Source: Candidatus Neomicrothrix sp. UBA825
GTDB taxonomy: Bacteria; Actinomycetota; Acidimicrobiia; Acidimicrobiales; UBA8592
Reading direction: 5' to 3'
Length of the DNA: 16,077 nucleotides
Assembly (NCBI GenBank): GCA_002295705.1
Contig: DBHP01000108.1
Coordinates: forward strand, 4,791-20,867
Shown: positions 12,038-16,077 of the stretch, piece by piece
Layout of the letters: the number at the start of each line of letters is the position of its first letter
Numbering within the stretch: the first letter of the stretch is position 1
Program-made: the position numbers and the translations under genes
Notes under the pieces: generated by a model
What the model was told of the DNA's origin: nothing
What the model saw: only the letters and a program-made list of their open reading frames with translations
Databases searched by the model: none

Positions 12038-14569
12038 TTGTTTGAAAGATTTACAGATAGGGCACGAAGAGTAGTCGTTCTGGCTCAAGAAGAAGCACGT
12101 TTACTCAACCACAACTACATCGGAACAGAACACATCCTTCTAGGACTAATACACGAAGGAGAAGGAGTAGCAGCGAAAGCTCTTGAATCTTTAGGAATAT
12201 CGCTTGAAGCTGTCCGAGAGCAAGTTGAAGAAATTATTGGGCAAGGAGGATCATCTCCAAGTGGGCACATCCCATTCACCCCCCGTGCCAAAAAAGTGTT
12301 GGAACTCAGCCTAAGAGAAGCTCTCCAGCTTGGCCATAACTACATCGGAACCGAACACATCTTGCTGGGCCTAATCCGAGAGGGAGAAGGTGTTGCAGCA
12401 CAAGTTCTTACCAAACTCGGAGCAGACCTATCACGCGTAAGGCAGCAAGTCATCCAACTGCTCTCCGGGTACTCAGGCTCAGGAGAACAAGAAGGTGAAG
12501 GCGGCCGTAAGGGTGAAAGAGCATCAGCGGGAACTGGAGGAAGAGGTGGGGATTCAAGCTCTTCAATGGTTCTAGACCAATTTGGCCGAAACCTAACCCA
12601 GCTCGCAAAAGAAAAGAAACTGGATCCAGTCATCGGAAGGTCCAGAGAAGCTGAACGAGTCATGCAAGTTCTTAGCAGAAGGACCAAAAACAACCCAGTC
12701 CTCGTTGGAGAACCGGGTGTAGGTAAAACAGCTATTGTGGAAGGTTTAGCACGGTCCATAGCTACAAATGATGTTCCCGAACCTCTGCGAGGTAAACAGC
12801 TTTATACGCTTGACCTCGGTGCACTAGTAGCCGGGTCCCGCTACAGAGGTGACTTTGAAGAGCGACTCAAGAAAGTCCTGAAAGAAATAAAAACACGCGG
12901 AGACATCATTCTATTCATCGATGAATTGCACACACTCGTCGGAGCGGGCGCTGCTGAAGGAGCTATTGATGCCGCTTCTATTCTAAAACCCATGCTTGCG
13001 CGTGGGGAGCTTCAAACTATAGGAGCTACAACACTTGATGAGTACAGAAAACACCTTGAAAAAGACGCAGCACTCGAGAGGCGCTTCCAAAAAATTATTG
13101 TCGATGAGCCCTCAGTGTCACACACAATAGAAATACTGAAAGGCCTTAGGGACCGATACGAAGAGCACCATAAAGTCACAATTACAGATCAAGCACTTGT
13201 CGCTGCCGCGAATCTCGCTGATAGATACATATCAGACCGTCACCTTCCAGATAAAGCTATCGATTTAATTGACGAAGCAGGCTCAAGGCTCCGACTCAAA
13301 AGAATGGAGACACCTCCAGATTTCAAAGAGATTGAGAATGAATTAGCTATTGTCACGAGCGACAAAAAAGCCGCCGTTGAATCACAAGACTTTGAAGAAG
13401 CTGGTCGACTTCGAGACAAAGAAAAAGAACTCATAAGTAAAAAAGAAACAATGGAAGCTGACATGAAAGACTCCGGAATTGATTTCTTTGACGAAGTTGA
13501 TGAAGAAGCAATCGCAGAAGTTTTATCAGTCTGGACCGGAATTCCCGTATACAAACTAACTGAAGAAGAAACAGCGAAACTTCTTCGAATGGAAGATGAA
13601 CTACATAAGCGTGTCATTGGTCAAGAAGACAGCATTAAGGCTGTAAGCCAGGCAATCCGACGGACTAGAGCCGGTCTAAAAGACCCCAAACGACCATCAG
13701 GATCATTTATATTCTTAGGCCCATCCGGAGTTGGGAAAACAGAGCTTGCAAAAACTCTTGCCGAGTTCTTGTTTGGTGATGAACAATCGCTGATCAGTTT
13801 AGATATGTCCGAATACATGGAAAAACACACAGTGAGTCGCTTGATGGGCTCACCTCCAGGGTACGTAGGTTATGAAGAAGGTGGACAACTCACAGAAGCA
13901 GTAAGAAGAAAACCATTTTCTGTAGTTCTCTTTGATGAGATAGAAAAGGCTCACCCAGATGTGTTTAATGCTCTCCTCCAAATACTTGAAGAGGGAAGGT
14001 TAACTGACAGCCAAGGACGTTCTGTCGACTTCCGAAATACGGTACTCATCATGACATCCAATCTCGGTACACGAGATCTGCGGAAAGCTAATCTTGGTTT
14101 CACCGCCAATGACGAGTCTGTTTCTTATCAGAAGATGAAAGAAAAAGTTACGGAATCACTGAAAAATCACTTCAGGCCTGAATTCCTAAATCGCGTAGAC
14201 GAAACCATCGTATTCCACGAGTTAACAAAGGCTGAAGTAACACAAATAGTAGATTTGATGGTTGCAAGAGTCACAGAGCAGCTTGAAATGCAGGGAATGG
14301 GATTAGAGGTTACCGTCGAAGCAAAGCACTATCTTGCTGATAGAGGCTATGACCCTACACTGGGAGCAAGACCGCTTCGAAGGGCCATACAGCGGCTCGT
14401 TGAGGACCCATTGTCGGAGAGACTGCTCTTAAAAGAATTCACCGCAGGTCAAATAATCGTTGTTGATGTAGATCTTGAAATGGGTGATGAAACTGACAGT
14501 AAGATTATTTTCAAAGCAGTAGAAGGTTTCGAGCCACCCTCAGTGGAAGAATTTATTACGGCTGAATAG
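12038..14569 (+). CDS. clpC: ATP-dependent Clp protease ATPase subunit ClpC
   Basis: AAA+ unfoldase that feeds proteins to ClpP. 843 residues, full length, starting at TTG 12038 (MFERFTDRARR, the family N-terminus; GAAAGG 8 nt upstream). Two Clp_N repeats occupy about 1-145, each with NYIGTEHILLGLI (26-38 and 101-113). First ATPase: Walker A GEPGVGKT (224-231), Walker B ILFIDE (291-296). Linker with a UVR motif (about 449-466, QDFEEAGRLRDKEKEL). Second ATPase: Walker A GPSGVGKT (561-568), Walker B VVLFDEIEKAH (629-639), arginine finger NRVDE (718-722), sensor 2 GARPLRR (776-782). NLGF at 685-688 is the ClpP-docking (LGF) loop, so it should partner with ClpP. A Gly/Ser-rich linker follows the Clp_N repeats (143-175). 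Two promoters are predicted upstream. Confidence 0.98.
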   Translation: MFERFTDRARRVVVLAQEEARLLNHNYIGTEHILLGLIHEGEGVAAKALESLGISLEAVREQVEEIIGQGGSSPSGHIPFTPRAKKVLELSLREALQLGHNYIGTEHILLGLIREGEGVAAQVLTKLGADLSRVRQQVIQLLSGYSGSGEQEGEGGRKGERASAGTGGRGGDSSSSMVLDQFGRNLTQLAKEKKLDPVIGRSREAERVMQVLSRRTKNNPVLVGEPGVGKTAIVEGLARSIATNDVPEPLRGKQLYTLDLGALVAGSRYRGDFEERLKKVLKEIKTRGDIILFIDELHTLVGAGAAEGAIDAASILKPMLARGELQTIGATTLDEYRKHLEKDAALERRFQKIIVDEPSVSHTIEILKGLRDRYEEHHKVTITDQALVAAANLADRYISDRHLPDKAIDLIDEAGSRLRLKRMETPPDFKEIENELAIVTSDKKAAVESQDFEEAGRLRDKEKELISKKETMEADMKDSGIDFFDEVDEEAIAEVLSVWTGIPVYKLTEEETAKLLRMEDELHKRVIGQEDSIKAVSQAIRRTRAGLKDPKRPSGSFIFLGPSGVGKTELAKTLAEFLFGDEQSLISLDMSEYMEKHTVSRLMGSPPGYVGYEEGGQLTEAVRRKPFSVVLFDEIEKAHPDVFNALLQILEEGRLTDSQGRSVDFRNTVLIMTSNLGTRDLRKANLGFTANDESVSYQKMKEKVTESLKNHFRPEFLNRVDETIVFHELTKAEVTQIVDLMVARVTEQLEMQGMGLEVTVEAKHYLADRGYDPTLGARPLRRAIQRLVEDPLSERLLLKEFTAGQIIVVDVDLEMGDETDSKIIFKAVEGFEPPSVEEFITAE

Positions 14570-14600
14570 CCGGCATGCGTGAGTGTACACGCTTGTTGGC
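14569..14600 (+). other. Strong stem-loop directly after clpC
   Basis: Arms 14569-14581 and 14588-14600 pair at 12 of 13 positions (two G-U, one T-T mismatch) around the loop AGTGTA. The stem begins at the last base of the clpC stop codon. There is no T-run afterwards, so it is either a weak terminator or an RNA processing or stability element. It covers the GTG at 14579 and argues against that codon as the start of the next gene. Confidence 0.5.
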
Positions 14601-14602
14601 GG

Positions 14603-14608
14603 TACTAT
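14603..14608 (+). promoter_or_regulatory. Possible leaderless -10 for the lipoprotein/HAD gene
   Basis: TACTAT fits TAnnnT and ends 6 nt before the GTG at 14615, which has no Shine-Dalgarno sequence. The -35 is not recognisable. Confidence 0.3.
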
Positions 14609-14614
14609 TCAAGT

Positions 14615-16063
14615 GTGCAAATTAAAACAAGATCGCTGGCATTATTGCTCTTAACCGTCCTCCTATTGGTTTCGGCTTGCACAATTCAATTACGAGTTAA
14701 AATAGATATAGCGGAAGATGGATCTGGTCAGATAACTGCGGGTATAGGACTCGATGAAGAAGCTAGGAACCAACCTGCTTTACAAAATATTGAAGAAGCC
14801 TTGCGAATAAGCGATCTAGTAGAAGCTGGTTGGGAATTTGAAAGTACAGGGCTTGGCTCTGATGGGAGAGAATGGTTTGAGTCAACAAAATCATTCACCA
14901 ATCCTGACGATTTACAAAAAGTATTAAATGAACTGACAAATTCTCCTGAAGTTTTTACAGATTGGAAATTTACTTCAGAGATAACAAGCAAAACCCGAGA
15001 TTTTGCTGTTTCAGGTGCTGTTGACCTTACAGATGGCCTCAATTTATTTACAGATGAATCTCTGAATAATTTACTAGAAGAGCCTCCATTGGGAATAGCA
15101 ATAGAGACTCTTGAAGAATCATTAGGAACTCCAATAGACGAAACTGTCTCGTTACAAGTAATTATAAATCTTCCAGATCAAAGCAACGAAGAGATAATTG
15201 ATGTTCCTTTGGGAGAACAAAGAGTCGTTGAAGTAACAGGCAACAGTGAGCATAGAGTCGCTCAGATTCTTGATTGGGTAGTCCTAGCAGTTATAGCTCT
15301 TCTGGCTCTATCTATAATTCTTGCAATTCTTAATTGGTATTTGGACAAGAGGTATGAGCAACGTCAATTACAACGCCGACCATCTCCTATTGCACAACAG
15401 ATTCCAGGAAACGATACCGCGGGCTTTCAACAACCCTCAACTCAAACGGAGCGTCTGCAACTACTTGTAATTGACCCTTATGGAACTATTTTCAAGGAAG
15501 AAACTACACCCATAGAAAATCTAAAAGCGTTCATAGATAACAAAGAAGGAAGTACTGACCATGAGGAACTTTTAGAACTTCATCGCTCTGGGACAATGGG
15601 TAAGTTAACGGCATCTGAATTTTGGAATCAAGTGGGCTTAACTGAAAGCCCTGATTCTCTTAACCGCGAATATGTTAAAAGCTTACAATTCCGCAGCGGA
15701 GGAAAAGAGTTTCTAAAAAATCTTCACAAACGCGGAATTGCTGTCTCAGTCGTAACCAACGATTTAGCTGAATGGTCTACAAAAATTTGTGAAATTTATG
15801 GACTTCAAGGCATCCATCCCTGGATCATCAGTTCTGAATATGGTGTTCGCAAACCAGATCCTGCAATATTAGAAATACTAAATAGATCTTCGGGTATTGC
15901 TTACCAATCTTGTCTCGTGCTGGACACAGCAACAAACTTCCTTGATACTGCGCAAACTTTAGGCATGAAAACAGTCCATTTAAACCCCGAAGCCAATAAA
16001 TCAGATGCTAATCAGAAGCATCCCAGTGTCCGACGGCTCAACGAATTTTTCAAAGGCCAATAA
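14615..16063 (+). CDS. Lipoprotein-like domain, membrane helix and HAD-like domain in one protein
   Basis: 482 residues from GTG at 14615. Residues 1-22 (MQIKTRSLALLLLTVLLLVSAC) are a lipoprotein signal peptide with lipobox VSAC and Cys22; starting at GTG 14579 would add 12 residues before it. Residues 23-220 form an acidic extracytoplasmic domain beginning with IDIAEDGSG, like DUF3153/LppM-type lipoproteins. A hydrophobic helix at 221-241 is followed by a basic stretch (DKRYEQRQLQRR), which places the rest in the cytoplasm. Residues 280-482 resemble a HAD hydrolase: motif I IDPYGTIF (nucleophile Asp287), motif II VVTND (Thr381), motif III RKPDP (Lys413), motif IV VLDTATNFLDTA (Asp437, with Thr438 in place of the second Asp). 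Asp+2 in motif I is Tyr, as in DxYGT haloacid-dehalogenase-type members. The substrate is unknown and phosphatase activity doubtful. It follows clpC but is probably transcribed separately. Confidence 0.75.
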   Translation: MQIKTRSLALLLLTVLLLVSACTIQLRVKIDIAEDGSGQITAGIGLDEEARNQPALQNIEEALRISDLVEAGWEFESTGLGSDGREWFESTKSFTNPDDLQKVLNELTNSPEVFTDWKFTSEITSKTRDFAVSGAVDLTDGLNLFTDESLNNLLEEPPLGIAIETLEESLGTPIDETVSLQVIINLPDQSNEEIIDVPLGEQRVVEVTGNSEHRVAQILDWVVLAVIALLALSIILAILNWYLDKRYEQRQLQRRPSPIAQQIPGNDTAGFQQPSTQTERLQLLVIDPYGTIFKEETTPIENLKAFIDNKEGSTDHEELLELHRSGTMGKLTASEFWNQVGLTESPDSLNREYVKSLQFRSGGKEFLKNLHKRGIAVSVVTNDLAEWSTKICEIYGLQGIHPWIISSEYGVRKPDPAILEILNRSSGIAYQSCLVLDTATNFLDTAQTLGMKTVHLNPEANKSDANQKHPSVRRLNEFFKGQ

Positions 16064-16077
16064 TTCTTACGTAGACC

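Noticed and set aside
12112..12406. Direct repeat of about 60 bp within clpC
   Set aside because: It is the DNA trace of the two homologous Clp_N repeats (NYIGTEHILLGLI in each), normal for ClpC and not a mobile or recombination element.
12340..12759. Long antisense frame opposite clpC, and similar ones at 225-503 and 13240-13617
   Set aside because: They mirror strongly conserved coding sequence on the other strand, have low-complexity Ser/Pro/Arg-rich products and no start signals.
14579..14614. GTG at 14579 as start of the lipoprotein/HAD gene
   Set aside because: It lies in a strong stem-loop and would put 12 extra residues before a standard lipoprotein signal peptide; GTG at 14615 gives a normal one.
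1..16077. Mobile element, prophage, CRISPR array or defence system
   Set aside because: No transposase, integrase, spaced repeats, Cas-like or restriction genes were seen; the content is core chromosomal.

Overview
The window is a contiguous, gene-dense stretch of an AT-rich actinobacterial chromosome (about 40% G+C by eye, not computed). Several things point to the Actinomycetota: an ECF sigma factor overlapping a zinc-binding anti-sigma gene (SigR/RsrA type), a DUF2342 zincin-like protein, a DUF2520 protein next to panC, ClpC with its N-terminal repeats and UVR motif, and the gene order tilS-hpt-folK-DUF2520-panC-lysS-clpC. That order is a thinned version of the one I remember for the M. 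tuberculosis Rv3626c-Rv3596c region. The low G+C and the style of the HolB and MFS/tmk region suggest an Acidimicrobiia-like, perhaps marine, lineage; this placement is inference.

Layout. 1-2644: the 3' part of an MFS transporter gene, then tmk (overlapping it by 11 nt) and holB, a short nucleotide/replication operon. 2649-2772: a recognisable promoter and tRNA-Thr(CGT). 2831-5073: sigR-like and rsrA-like genes overlapping by 8 nt, then a 51-residue membrane protein gene, then the DUF2342 gene. 5106-6572: tilS and hpt. 6565-9318: a leader region, a phosphatase-fold protein lacking the catalytic residues, folK, DUF2520 and panC, tightly packed or overlapping. 9373-10773: lysS. 10795-11802 on the minus strand: a long-chain polyprenyl diphosphate synthase gene, convergent with lysS and divergent from clpC. 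11803-12037: the largest intergenic region (235 bp), which holds the clpC promoters and two palindromes. 12038-14569: clpC. 14615-16063: a gene for a lipoprotein-like domain, a membrane segment and a HAD-like domain in one protein.

Most genes are core housekeeping: dTTP synthesis, clamp loader, tRNA decoding and modification, purine salvage, folate and pantothenate synthesis, lysyl-tRNA, isoprenoid chains and protein quality control. The regulatory thread is that a SigR/RsrA pair lies about 8 kb upstream of clpC, and the clpC upstream region carries a good match to a SigR-type promoter as well as a housekeeping promoter. I see no mobile element, CRISPR array, rRNA or obvious defence system. 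The least ordinary items are the phosphatase-like protein lacking catalytic Cys and Arg, the lipoprotein/HAD fusion, and the small membrane gene beside the DUF2342 gene. No intergenic stretch exceeds 300 bases.
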